Assembly (NCBI GenBank): GCA_003676145.1
Contig: NAUB01000016.1
Span: forward strand, 62,001 to 126,000
Origin: a gamma proteobacterium symbiont of Stewartia floridana
Lineage (GTDB): Bacteria; Pseudomonadota; Gammaproteobacteria; Chromatiales; Chromatiaceae
Reading direction: 5' to 3'
DNA: 64,000 nt
Shown piece by piece: positions 19,073 through 27,541 of this stretch. Position 1 is the stretch's first letter, and each line of letters opens with the position of its first letter. Both the position numbers and the translations under genes were made by a program. Under the pieces are notes generated by a model. It did not search any database, was not told the origin of the DNA, and saw nothing but the letters and a program-made list of their open reading frames with translations.

Positions 19073-19728
19073 TCAGCAACAGACCATTCAGTAGATCGAT
19101 TGCCCTGCTCTTCTGCCTCACGCTCACTTCATTGAGTTTTGCGGATGAGGCCAGGGTGCCTGCCGACGAAACCGAATGTCAGATCGAAGGCTGGTCAAAG
19201 GAGGCCCATCAGCCTGGCCTGTCAGTACGCTCATCGGCCGGGATCAATGCTCAGGTGATTGGCACACTACCCGCCTATGTGATCAATTTTGACAGCCACA
19301 ACTTTGGTATCGAGTTTCAGATCATTGGCTCACACCAGGGCTGGTTGAAGATTCGTGGCGCCAAAGATGATCCCGATCGCAGCAGGCTTCCCTTGCGAGC
19401 CACCTATCCGGGCATCGGCTGGATACCCGGCGACAGCGTGGCGTTCATGGTGCAGTCCGGCAGTGGCCATCTGCGGCCCGATGCCGGGAGTCCCAAGCTG
19501 CTCGACCTGAAAGGCGACTGGCTTACTTCCATGGGCAGAATCGAGCAAGTGATCGCCTGCGATGGTGAATGGGTTCTACTGGATTACTCACTCGTAAAAC
19601 AGCGCAATCCGCAGACCCTGGCACTCAAGAGACTGACTGAGGCGGAAAGACAAACCACACAGGGGCGCGCCTGGTTTCGGGGTGTTTGCGCTAACCAGGA
19701 AACCACCTGTGAAACCAGCTGGCCCTGA
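19069..19728 (+). CDS. Exported SH3-like protein with apparent ATA start codon
   Basis: A predicted 219-residue exported protein. Read from ATA at 19069 it begins ISNRPFSRSIALLFCLTLTS then LSFADE, a good signal peptide. The mature part has an SH3b-like stretch (LSVRSSAGINAQVIGTLPAY, GWLKIRGA), a GIGWIPGDSVAFMV segment and cysteines near both ends. The frame has no ATG, GTG or TTG between an upstream stop at 18988 and the TTG at 19132, and starting at 19132 would destroy the signal peptide. GAGGT at 19058-19062 lies exactly 6 bases before the ATA, and the ATA overlaps the upstream stop as ATAA. So the start is either a rare ATA or an ATG mutated to ATA. Function may be protection against the upstream protein. 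Confidence 0.65.
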   Translation: MISNRPFSRSIALLFCLTLTSLSFADEARVPADETECQIEGWSKEAHQPGLSVRSSAGINAQVIGTLPAYVINFDSHNFGIEFQIIGSHQGWLKIRGAKDDPDRSRLPLRATYPGIGWIPGDSVAFMVQSGSGHLRPDAGSPKLLDLKGDWLTSMGRIEQVIACDGEWVLLDYSLVKQRNPQTLALKRLTEAERQTTQGRAWFRGVCANQETTCETSWP

Positions 19729-20202
19729 TCAGATCCAGCGTCTGACACGGTTTTGATAGGCCTGATAGTCAGTGCCAAAGCGACATAGAAGATAGGCTTC
19801 CTCCCTTGCCACAACATAATAGCGAACAAACACCACCACAGGCGCCAACAGCAACACCATCCAGCCGTTAAGAAAAAACAGTGCAACTCCCAACTGCAGC
19901 AGGATCAGCGAGAGATAGAGGGGATTTCTGGTGAAACGATAGGGCCCGGAGACCATCAAACGATTGACCGGCCGAATTGGAGCAACGGGATTACGGGACG
20001 CATGGAACTCACGCATACCCCACAGCGTGATGGCGATTGCGGAGAGAGCCAGCATTGCACCGACCCATTGAAGGATTACCCAATGCGGCAGGGACACGGG
20101 AAAATAATGGTTGATCGCACCACCCAGGCCGATACTGACGATGTGGATCACCGGTGGTGGCAGGATCACATCAGCATGATCCTCTGATCTGCCACATGCC
20201 AT
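19729..20202 (-). CDS. Isoprenylcysteine carboxyl methyltransferase-like membrane protein
   Basis: A 157-residue integral membrane protein of the ICMT/PEMT superfamily. About four hydrophobic helices are visible, and the signature GPYRFTRNPLYLSLILLQLG is present, with a C-terminal YYVVAREEAYLLCRFGTDYQAYQ matching the family's SAM-binding end (E-E-x-x-L-x-x-x-F-G-x-x-Y). Bacterial members probably methylate small molecules or lipids; the substrate is not known. Its stop abuts the end of the converging SH3-like gene. Confidence 0.85.
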   Translation of the reverse strand: MACGRSEDHADVILPPPVIHIVSIGLGGAINHYFPVSLPHWVILQWVGAMLALSAIAITLWGMREFHASRNPVAPIRPVNRLMVSGPYRFTRNPLYLSLILLQLGVALFFLNGWMVLLLAPVVVFVRYYVVAREEAYLLCRFGTDYQAYQNRVRRWI

Positions 20203-20213
20203 ATTCTCTGCCT

Positions 20214-20951
20214 CTACCCTACCCGCTTCAGTTTACTGAAGACACTGAAATCCCACGCTCTGAATGCCAACATCAGGCTGGTGCCCTGTCGCTGGGATAG
20301 GGGCAATGAACCATCCTCTTCATGCAGCCGGTTGAACTCCACCGATAGCCGTTTCAACTGCCGTAACATGGTCAATCTCGAATTCTCAGAGAGGTATCCG
20401 TTGGTAAAGATCAGCGCCTCATCCTCGCGCAGAAATTTCGCGTCGAGAAACTCAGGCTGAGCATACTTTTGAAAATAACGCTGAATCGGCCCATTGGTAC
20501 GCCAGGTAAAATTTTTGTCCACCACCAGCTTGAACCGATTGAGCGGTAGCAGTTCAATGATCCTGAGCCGGTCGAGCTTGGCCAGCAACTGGGTCAACTC
20601 AGTCTGAGTAAAGCGGTACTCCGCCAGAATCTGTTCAAACTGCCAGTGGTTAAAGACACAGATCGCCACCAGCAGGAGTTTGGTGTTACCCACCATCTCC
20701 CGCTCCTGATCCTCCGTCAGCATGGTGATGCGCTCCCGCCCTTCAACCATGATCTGCACCAGATCGGAGAGCTCCAGACCGAGCAGATCACAAACCTTCT
20801 CCAGCCTGGCGATGGAGAAGCTTCGTTCGGCAAACAGGCGTTTGACACTGTTTTCAGACAGCTCCAGGAAATCAGCAACTTCACGGTAGGTGACCCCCTT
20901 GGCGCGCAGTTCGCGCTTCAAGGCCTGCAACAGCTCTGCGACTTGACTCAT
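20214..20951 (-). CDS. XRE-type transcriptional regulator
   Basis: A 245-residue regulator. The N-terminal helix-turn-helix is VTYREVADFLELSENSVKRLFAER; the following 170 residues form an uncharacterised, possibly ligand-sensing domain. The ATG at 20951 (MSQVAELLQAL) is chosen over an upstream one because it begins at the usual distance from the helix-turn-helix. The gene is divergent from the VIT/vWA surface-protein gene. The 153-base gap between them contains the palindrome GTTTCATGAAAC with flanking direct repeats, so it probably controls itself and its neighbour. Confidence 0.87.
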   Translation of the reverse strand: MSQVAELLQALKRELRAKGVTYREVADFLELSENSVKRLFAERSFSIARLEKVCDLLGLELSDLVQIMVEGRERITMLTEDQEREMVGNTKLLLVAICVFNHWQFEQILAEYRFTQTELTQLLAKLDRLRIIELLPLNRFKLVVDKNFTWRTNGPIQRYFQKYAQPEFLDAKFLREDEALIFTNGYLSENSRLTMLRQLKRLSVEFNRLHEEDGSLPLSQRQGTSLMLAFRAWDFSVFSKLKRVG

Positions 20952-20981
20952 ATCCCTCTCCCACCGGAAAAGTCCCAATAT

Positions 20982-21015
20982 ACAGTACTTTTCGTTTCAT
21001 GAAACAGTGCTTTTC
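20982..21015. promoter_or_regulatory. Palindromic operator flanked by direct repeats
   Basis: The perfect 12-bp palindrome GTTTCATGAAAC occupies 20994-21005. Overlapping it are two direct repeats, ACAGTACTTTTC (20982-20993) and ACAGTGCTTTTC (21004-21015), whose starts are 22 bases apart, about two helical turns. The site is 31 bases upstream of the XRE gene and 90 bases upstream of the VIT/vWA gene. A second small inverted repeat, ACTCC-AATGC-GGAGT, is at 21061-21075. Confidence 0.6.
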
Positions 21016-21104
21016 ACTATTTGGTTTATTTATTCAAAACCCCGCACTACTGTCTCCTTAACTCCAATGCGGAGTCCCTTTTCTTACAAAATGGAGTTTT
21101 CAGT

Positions 21105-23132
21105 ATGACCACTCTGATAAAACAGTTTAAATATCTGCTCTTCGGGCTCACCTTTTTCGCCGCCCAGAGCGCTACATCCGCCGGCCTGATGACGCCGAAA
21201 TCGGCCAACCTGCCTGAGCTGGAGATCAAACAGCACCATGTGGAGGTCACCATCGAGGATGGTTATGCAGTCACCTCAGTGGAGCAGGTTTTTTTCAATC
21301 CCAACGATCGGGAACTTGAGGCGATCTACTCATTTCCGGTGCCGGAAAAAGCTTCCGTCGGAGAGTTTACCTACTGGATCGATGGCCAACCGGTAACCGG
21401 TGAGGTCTTGGAGAAACAGCGAGCCAGAGAGGTCTACCAGCAGGAACGCAATGCCGGCCGGGAGACCGCTCTGACCGAGCAGGACAGTTACCGAACCTTC
21501 GACAGCCACGTCTATCCGGTAAAGCCTCAACAGGATGTAAAAATACGCCTTGTCTATATTCAGCCCGCCCATGTGGATAGCGGCATAGGACGCTATGTCT
21601 ACCCTCTGGAAGAGGGTGGTGTGGATGAGGAGAAGCTGGCTTTCTGGAGTTACAACGACGTGGTGACCGAGGCATTCAGCTTCAACCTGAAACTACGCTC
21701 TTCCTACCCGATCGACACCCTGCGGCTGCCCCAACATCCACAGGCCTCCGCAACAGCCAACTCGTCACAGGAGTGGCTGGTTGCACTGCATAACGGTCAG
21801 GCCAGTGTTGAAGAAGGGGAGTCTCGAGCCACCCCGGCAATGATCCAGAAACTGGATAGAGACATCGTGGTCTATTGGCGACACCAACAGGGGTTACCGG
21901 GCAGCATCGACATGGTCACCCATAAGGAGCCCGGCGAGGATCGGGGAACCTTTATGCTGACCGTTACACCGGGTGACGATCTGGCTTCCATCCATGAAGG
22001 TCGGGATTGGGTATTCGTACTTGATCTGTCAGGCTCCATGAAGGGTAAGTATCAGAGTCTGGTTGAAGGTGTGAAAAAAGGCTTGGTGCGACTTTCAGAG
22101 AAAGACCGTTTCAGGATCGTGCTCTTCAACGACTACGCCAGGGAACTCACCTCAGGTTATATCAACGCCAGCAGCGAGAATGCAAAGCGTTATATCGATA
22201 AGCTTGAAAACATCTCGCCCAGTGGCAGCACCAATCTCTATGACGGTGTAGAACAGGGTATCAAAGGTCTCGATTCCGACCGCTCCAGCGCGATCATCCT
22301 GGTAACCGATGGGGTTGCCAATGTGGGCACCACGGAGAAGCGGTCATTTCTCAAGCTGCTTGAGAGTCATGATGTACGCCTGTTCAGTTTTGTCATGGGT
22401 AACAGCGCCAATCGTCCTCTATTGGAAGGCATGACAAAAATCTCAAATGGCTTTTCGATCAATATCTCGAACAGTGACGATATCGTCGGCCAATTGATGC
22501 TGGTAACCGATAAGTTAACCCATGAAGCACTGCACGATATCGATGTGGAGATTCGCGGTGTCAAGGTAAAGGATCTGACACCGGATCGAATCGGTTCCCT
22601 CTACCGGGGTCGCCAACTGATCCTGTTCGGTCACTACTGGGGCGACGGTATGGCGGATGTCACCATCCGCGGCAAGATATCGGGACAAGAGACGAAGTAC
22701 TCAAGCCGATTCGAATTTCCCAGCCAGAGCGACCGCAACCCCGAGATTGAACGGTTATGGGCCTATGCCACGATTGAAGCGCTGCAAAACCAGATCGACT
22801 ATCTGGGTGAGGATGCTGACACCCGACAGGCGATCGTGGATGTCGCTAAAGAGTATGGATTGGTGACAGACTACACCTCGATGGTGGTTGTCAGAGAAGA
22901 GCAGTTTCAGCAGCATGGCATCGATCGTCACAACCAGGCACGTGTCGCCAAGGAACAGGCTGCACGACAGCAACGGGCTGCCGCACCGGTCACCAACAAT
23001 CGAGTCGACAATCAGCAGCCGATGTTCAACAAACCCCGCGCTTATCCATCGCATGGTGGCGGCGCCCTCGGCCCCTGGATGCTGCTGCTGTTGATCCCGT
23101 TATTGAAAGCACGACGTCAGCGTCGTAATTGA
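21105..23132 (+). CDS. VIT/vWA surface protein with GlyGly-CTERM-like tail
   Basis: A 675-residue exported protein. After a signal peptide (to about residue 25) come a VIT domain (about 30-160: EIKQHHVEVTIEDGYAVTSV, FPVPEKASVGEFT) and a vWA domain with the metal site DLSGSMKG near residue 306. The tail is GGGALGPWMLLLLIPLLKA followed by RRQRR: glycines, one membrane helix, then arginines. That pattern resembles the GlyGly-CTERM signal cleaved by rhombosortase in species with type II secretion, whereas the related sortase-target family ends in LPxTG, absent here. The ATG at 21105 has GGAG 8 bases ahead and starts the signal peptide. A strong terminator follows. Confidence 0.88.
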   Translation: MTTLIKQFKYLLFGLTFFAAQSATSAGLMTPKSANLPELEIKQHHVEVTIEDGYAVTSVEQVFFNPNDRELEAIYSFPVPEKASVGEFTYWIDGQPVTGEVLEKQRAREVYQQERNAGRETALTEQDSYRTFDSHVYPVKPQQDVKIRLVYIQPAHVDSGIGRYVYPLEEGGVDEEKLAFWSYNDVVTEAFSFNLKLRSSYPIDTLRLPQHPQASATANSSQEWLVALHNGQASVEEGESRATPAMIQKLDRDIVVYWRHQQGLPGSIDMVTHKEPGEDRGTFMLTVTPGDDLASIHEGRDWVFVLDLSGSMKGKYQSLVEGVKKGLVRLSEKDRFRIVLFNDYARELTSGYINASSENAKRYIDKLENISPSGSTNLYDGVEQGIKGLDSDRSSAIILVTDGVANVGTTEKRSFLKLLESHDVRLFSFVMGNSANRPLLEGMTKISNGFSINISNSDDIVGQLMLVTDKLTHEALHDIDVEIRGVKVKDLTPDRIGSLYRGRQLILFGHYWGDGMADVTIRGKISGQETKYSSRFEFPSQSDRNPEIERLWAYATIEALQNQIDYLGEDADTRQAIVDVAKEYGLVTDYTSMVVVREEQFQQHGIDRHNQARVAKEQAARQQRAAAPVTNNRVDNQQPMFNKPRAYPSHGGGALGPWMLLLLIPLLKARRQRRN

Positions 23133-23142
23133 CAACGACCCT

Positions 23143-23177
23143 ACTCTGGCCGGAATTGATCCGGCCAGAGTTTTTTT
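23143..23177 (+). terminator. Rho-independent terminator
   Basis: A perfect 12-bp stem (ACTCTGGCCGGA, 23143-23154, with its complement at 23160-23171), a 5-base loop, then seven T. It ends the VIT/vWA transcript. Confidence 0.93.
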
Positions 23178-23229
23178 GAATCCGCAGTGACTCGATTACA
23201 GCTCACTCGTGAGTAACGAAACATAGGGA

Positions 23230-24132
23230 CTAAAGCGCGTAATCAAGCACCAGACCGACAAACACCACCAGACCGAACCGGTTATTGTTGAGAAAGGCCT
23301 GAAAGCAGGCCTTGGGGTCACGATTCCGGGTCAGCCACTGCTGATAGAGGAACAGCATCGCCGCGGCGGCGATACCGAGAAAGTAGATCAGACCGCGATC
23401 ACTCATCAGACCGATCAAGACCAACAGCCCGATCATGACGCCCTGCAGCAGCCCGACAATCAGGTTGTCATGACGGCCAAACAGGATCGCCGTGGATTTC
23501 ACACCGATCTTCAGATCATCCTCCCGATCCACCATGGCGTACTGGGTATCGTAGATCAGCGCCCAGATCAGGGTGGAGAGAAAAATCACCCAGGTGATCA
23601 GCGGCAGACTCTCGGTCAGCGCCATGAAGACCATCGGTACCGCCCAGCCAAAGGCAGCACCCAACACCACCTGAGGCAGATAGGTATAACGCTTCATGAA
23701 GGGATAGAGCGCGGTCAGCGCCAGCGCCACCAGGGAGAGATAACGGGTTGGCCAGTTCAAAAAGATCAGCAGAGTGGCCGCCATCAGAGAGAGTACCAGA
23801 AACACCCCGATCGCCTCTCTGGGCTGGATCAATCCACTGGCGATGGGTCGATCCTCGGTGCGTGCCACATGACCGTCAAAATTCCGGTCCGCATAATCGT
23901 TGATGGCGCATCCGGCGGAGCGCATTATCGCCACTCCCAAGGTGAAGACCAGTACCATGCCCCATGGCGGCACACCCTCAGCGGCGATCCACAATGCCCA
24001 GAGGGTAGGCCAGAGCAACAGCAGTATGCCGATAGGGCGATGCAGCCTGATCAGCAACGCGTAGCGCCTCAGCCTCTCCCCCCAGCCCACGGACTGGACC
24101 GGCGGCAACCCCATGTTTGCCTCACCACTCAT
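23230..24132 (-). CDS. ubiA: 4-hydroxybenzoate polyprenyltransferase UbiA
   Basis: Membrane prenyltransferase that attaches the isoprenoid tail to 4-hydroxybenzoate in ubiquinone synthesis. The 300-residue protein has about eight or nine hydrophobic helices and the two Asp-rich motifs NDYADRNFD (about residue 78) and YDTQYAMVDREDD. The start codon overlaps the ubiC stop (ATGA), giving a coupled ubiC-ubiA pair, and supports the start at 24132 rather than the internal ATG at 24114. Confidence 0.96.
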   Translation of the reverse strand: MSGEANMGLPPVQSVGWGERLRRYALLIRLHRPIGILLLLWPTLWALWIAAEGVPPWGMVLVFTLGVAIMRSAGCAINDYADRNFDGHVARTEDRPIASGLIQPREAIGVFLVLSLMAATLLIFLNWPTRYLSLVALALTALYPFMKRYTYLPQVVLGAAFGWAVPMVFMALTESLPLITWVIFLSTLIWALIYDTQYAMVDREDDLKIGVKSTAILFGRHDNLIVGLLQGVMIGLLVLIGLMSDRGLIYFLGIAAAAMLFLYQQWLTRNRDPKACFQAFLNNNRFGLVVFVGLVLDYAL

Positions 24133-24716
24133 CGATCACCACGCATCCGCATTGGCAGCTCCGGCAGAAACAACTCATTCACCAGAATCGGTCTCTGCGC
24201 CATATAGAAAAGGGTACGTCGGCCCCAAAGCAACTCCGGTTGCCGATCAAGATGTTCACAGGCCGCATCGAACAGGGCATGCCCCGGACTGAGTCTGGCA
24301 AACATGGTCGCCCCCCGAATCACTTTCGGGTCTGAGAAGAGTACCGCCCCCAGGGGTTTCTCCCCAAGCAGCATCAGTCGTCGCGCCGGCCCTTTCAGGG
24401 TTGAGGCGGGAATCAGTGTGCGGGCGAAGACCCAGGGGCTGTCATCACACAGCAACACCACATCCCGCACCATCGCCAGCAGCCCCTGTCGCATCTGCAG
24501 TGACTGCCGTTCACTGGTCAGCGGCCGCCCCCACTGCTGCTGTTGCAGCGAGACCCGGAAGCGGCCCGATCCACAACACTGGATCACCCGCCGGGTAAGG
24601 GAACCGGTATCGCGCAGCCACGCCTGAGCCTCTGGCGGAACCCCGCTGTAGCGGCGTTGCGACCAATCGCTCCAATGGGGTTCCAGAAGTGACCTCTTAC
24701 TGCTTCGCTGACTCAA
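24129..24716 (-). CDS. ubiC: Chorismate lyase UbiC
   Basis: Cytoplasmic enzyme that splits chorismate into 4-hydroxybenzoate and pyruvate, the first committed step of ubiquinone synthesis. The 195-residue protein shows GSLTRRV near the start, VRDVVLLCDDSPWVFARTLI in the middle, and LLWGRRTLFY and VNELFLP near the end, where the Glu of VNE is catalytic in the family. It overlaps ubiA by 4 bases. Confidence 0.93.
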   Translation of the reverse strand: MSQRSSKRSLLEPHWSDWSQRRYSGVPPEAQAWLRDTGSLTRRVIQCCGSGRFRVSLQQQQWGRPLTSERQSLQMRQGLLAMVRDVVLLCDDSPWVFARTLIPASTLKGPARRLMLLGEKPLGAVLFSDPKVIRGATMFARLSPGHALFDAACEHLDRQPELLWGRRTLFYMAQRPILVNELFLPELPMRMRGDR

Positions 24717-24833
24717 GCTTTGTTCCTTGAAAAAGATCGATTATGGCACAGCAGACAAGCAGTTGACGAACATCCGTGATGCAGCACAATCGTTGCGCAA
24801 GGGTTACTCAGGGAGTCTCATTGGAATCGGCGC

Positions 24834-26942
24834 TCAAACCCGTCCGTAGTCGACCCGGTCACCCAGCCAGCGCTTGACCAGTGCGCTCGCGGCAGACGGA
24901 TCCTGTTCGATCACCATCGCTGCCCCATCACGCACATCATCCAGCATCTCCTGATCCCTGATCAGATCGGCGATCCGCAGCTGCATCTCACCGGTCTGTC
25001 GGGTACCGAGCACCTCGCCGGGACCGCGCATCTCCAGATCTTTCTGTGCGATCACAAAACCATCGCCGGTCTCTCGAAGGATCGCCAGGCGCTGCTTTGC
25101 CTGTTGCGAGAGGGGGGATTGATACATCAACAGACAGTGGCTCTCCGCACTGCCGCGCCCTACCCGGCCACGCAGTTGATGTAACTGAGCCAACCCAAGG
25201 CGCTCGGGATTTTCAATGATCATCAGGCTGGCGTTGGGTACATCCACCCCCACCTCGATCACGGTGGTGGCCACCAGCAGATCCAGGGAGCCGGATTTGA
25301 AACGCCCCATGATCTGCTCTTTTTCCTCCTGCTTGATGCGTCCATGCACCAGTCCGATGTTGAGCTCGGGAAGCGCCTCGGCCAACAGCCGCTCGGTCTC
25401 TTCCGCTGCCTGACACTGCAACACCTCCGACTCCTCGATCAAAGTACAGACCCAATAGGCCTGACGCCCTTCGGCACAGGCCGCTCTGACCCGGGCAACA
25501 ACCTCATCGCGGCGACTGCTCGAGAGTACCGCCGTGGTAACCGGTTTACGCCCCGGCGGCAGGCCGTCGATCACCGACAGATCGAGATCGGCATAAGCGG
25601 TCATCGCCAGGGTGCGAGGAATCGGCGTGGCGGTCATGATCAGCTGATGCGGGGTGCGATTCTGCCGCTGCCCCTTTTCCCGCAGGGCGAGACGCTGATG
25701 GACGCCGAAACGGTGCTGCTCATCGATCACCACCAGTCCAAGGTCGTTAAACGAGACATCGTCCTGGAACAGTGCCTGGGTGCCGACCACCATCTGCACC
25801 TCGGCCGACTCAATCCGCTGCAGCACCTGTTCCCTTGCCCTCCCCTTGAGCCGCCCGGTGAGCCAGGCGATCTCAACCCCCAGAGGCGTCAACCACTGAC
25901 TGAAGTTGTTCAGATGCTGCTCCGCCAGCAGCTCGGTCGGTGCCATCAGGGCCACCTGGCTGCCGGCACCGATCGCCTGCAGTGCCGCCAGGGCGCTGAC
26001 CACGGTTTTACCCGAACCCACATCCCCCTGCACCAGCCGCTGCATCGGTCTGGCCTGCGCCAGATCATCTTCGATCTCAGCGACCACCCGATGCTGAGCC
26101 TCGGTCAGACTGAAGGGCAGAGCCTCGAGCAGTTCCTGCTTGAGTCGATTCTGCTTGGCATAGGCGGTACTTTTGATGCGCTGGTGTTGCGTCCGCACAC
26201 TCAGCAGACTGATCTGATGAGCCAGCAGCTCTTCGAAGGCAAGCCGTTGCTGGGCTGGATGCTCACCGGAAAGCAGTCGCTGCTGATCCACATCCGGTGG
26301 CGGGCGATGCAGAAAACAGACCGCCTGCAAAAGACTGGAGAGTTGAAAACGCTGTAACAGATTCTCAGGCAGCAACTCTTGCAGGGCAGCGGGTGATCGA
26401 TCCAGCAACTCAAGGGTCTGGCCGATCAGCCCTCTCAAGGTCAATTGATGCACACCCTCGGTCGTCGGATAGACCGGGGTCAGGGTCTCTTCGACCTGCA
26501 GCGGCTCATCGTCTGAGAGTCGCTGATACTCCGGATGCACCATCTCAAGGCTGCTCGGCCCGCTGCGTACCTCACCAAAACAGCGCAACCTGACCCCTCG
26601 GCTAAGATTCTGACGCTGAGCATTGCTGAAGTAGAAAAAACGCAGAAACAGACTGCCGGTACCATCGGAGAGGTGGACCATCAGAGAACGACGCCGGCCG
26701 AACTTGATCTCGGCCAGATCGACCTCCCCTTCGATGACCACCTGATCGCCCCGCCGCAATCCGCCAATCGGGTGCACCCGGGTTCTGTCCTGATAGCGCA
26801 ACGGCAGATGGAAGAGTACATCCTGCAGGGTGGTAATACCCAGTTTCGCAAGCTTTTCGGCGCTCCTTGCCCCAACCCCTTTCAGCAGGGTGACAGATTG
26901 GTCTGCCAGACTTTTCAGTTCAATATCCTTTTTCAATGTCAC
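24834..26942 (-). CDS. recG: ATP-dependent DNA helicase RecG
   Basis: Branch-migrating helicase that reverses stalled forks and unwinds Holliday junctions and R-loops. The 702-residue length is normal. The N-terminal wedge region carries an OB fold (VVIEGEVDLAEI, RRRSLMVHLSDGTG). The helicase core has Walker A GDVGSGKT, motif II DEQHR, TATPIPRTL, and the C-terminal QLRGRVGRG. The start is a GTG at 26942. In E. coli recG follows the rpoZ-spoT-trmH unit; here ridA and a small gene take the intervening place. Confidence 0.97.
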   Translation of the reverse strand: MTLKKDIELKSLADQSVTLLKGVGARSAEKLAKLGITTLQDVLFHLPLRYQDRTRVHPIGGLRRGDQVVIEGEVDLAEIKFGRRRSLMVHLSDGTGSLFLRFFYFSNAQRQNLSRGVRLRCFGEVRSGPSSLEMVHPEYQRLSDDEPLQVEETLTPVYPTTEGVHQLTLRGLIGQTLELLDRSPAALQELLPENLLQRFQLSSLLQAVCFLHRPPPDVDQQRLLSGEHPAQQRLAFEELLAHQISLLSVRTQHQRIKSTAYAKQNRLKQELLEALPFSLTEAQHRVVAEIEDDLAQARPMQRLVQGDVGSGKTVVSALAALQAIGAGSQVALMAPTELLAEQHLNNFSQWLTPLGVEIAWLTGRLKGRAREQVLQRIESAEVQMVVGTQALFQDDVSFNDLGLVVIDEQHRFGVHQRLALREKGQRQNRTPHQLIMTATPIPRTLAMTAYADLDLSVIDGLPPGRKPVTTAVLSSSRRDEVVARVRAACAEGRQAYWVCTLIEESEVLQCQAAEETERLLAEALPELNIGLVHGRIKQEEKEQIMGRFKSGSLDLLVATTVIEVGVDVPNASLMIIENPERLGLAQLHQLRGRVGRGSAESHCLLMYQSPLSQQAKQRLAILRETGDGFVIAQKDLEMRGPGEVLGTRQTGEMQLRIADLIRDQEMLDDVRDGAAMVIEQDPSAASALVKRWLGDRVDYGRV

Positions 26943-27058
26943 TCGCTTTCATACGCTTTGAAGGTAAACTGTTGACGTCTTCTCATGGACTCATCGATCT
27001 ACTCGAAGATCCATGTTGAGACAACATTTTCAAATTATGAACCCGGAGTAAAGTGAAA

Positions 27059-27475
27059 ATGGTGGCACAGGAAACATTCAGTGTTCAAACCCGTGGCAGA
27101 GAGACCCTCAACATTACCCGTCAGGTCACCTCACTGGTGGATCAATCCGGCATCCAAACCGGCCTCTGCCAACTCTTCCTGCGCCACACCAGCGCCTCAC
27201 TGATCCTTTGCGAAAATGCCGATCCTGATGTCCGCTCCGACCTGGAGCGCTACCTCTCCAGACTGGTCAAGGATGGTGACCCGATCTTTCAGCACACCAT
27301 GGAAGGCCCGGATGATATGTCGGCACATATCCGCACAATCCTCACCCACAGCGATCTCAGCCTGCCGATCAGTAACGGACGATTGGCATTGGGCACCTGG
27401 CAGGGAGTCTACCTGTGGGAGCACAGAACCCACCCCCACAATCGTCAAGTGATGGTCACGCTGATCGGAGAATAA
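27059..27475 (+). CDS. yjbQ: YjbQ/UPF0047 family protein
   Basis: A 138-residue protein of the YjbQ family, which has reported weak thiamine-phosphate synthase activity and an unclear main role. The signature is complete: LCQLFLRHTSASLILCENADPDVR, then HTMEGPDDMSAHIRTIL and GTWQGVYLWEHR. The histidines form the family metal site. A GTG two codons upstream (27053) is an alternative start; GGAG at 27045-27048 lies 4 bases from the GTG and 10 from the ATG. Confidence 0.93.
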   Translation: MVAQETFSVQTRGRETLNITRQVTSLVDQSGIQTGLCQLFLRHTSASLILCENADPDVRSDLERYLSRLVKDGDPIFQHTMEGPDDMSAHIRTILTHSDLSLPISNGRLALGTWQGVYLWEHRTHPHNRQVMVTLIGE

Positions 27476-27541
27476 GGGGACGCGAGAGACAACAGGGATG
27501 CTATTCGGGAGTGGCTTGCTGCAGAGCCAATTCAACAACAC

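Noticed and set aside
19132-19728. TTG at 19132 as start of the SH3-like protein
   Set aside because: It removes the signal peptide that is plainly encoded upstream, and it has no Shine-Dalgarno sequence.
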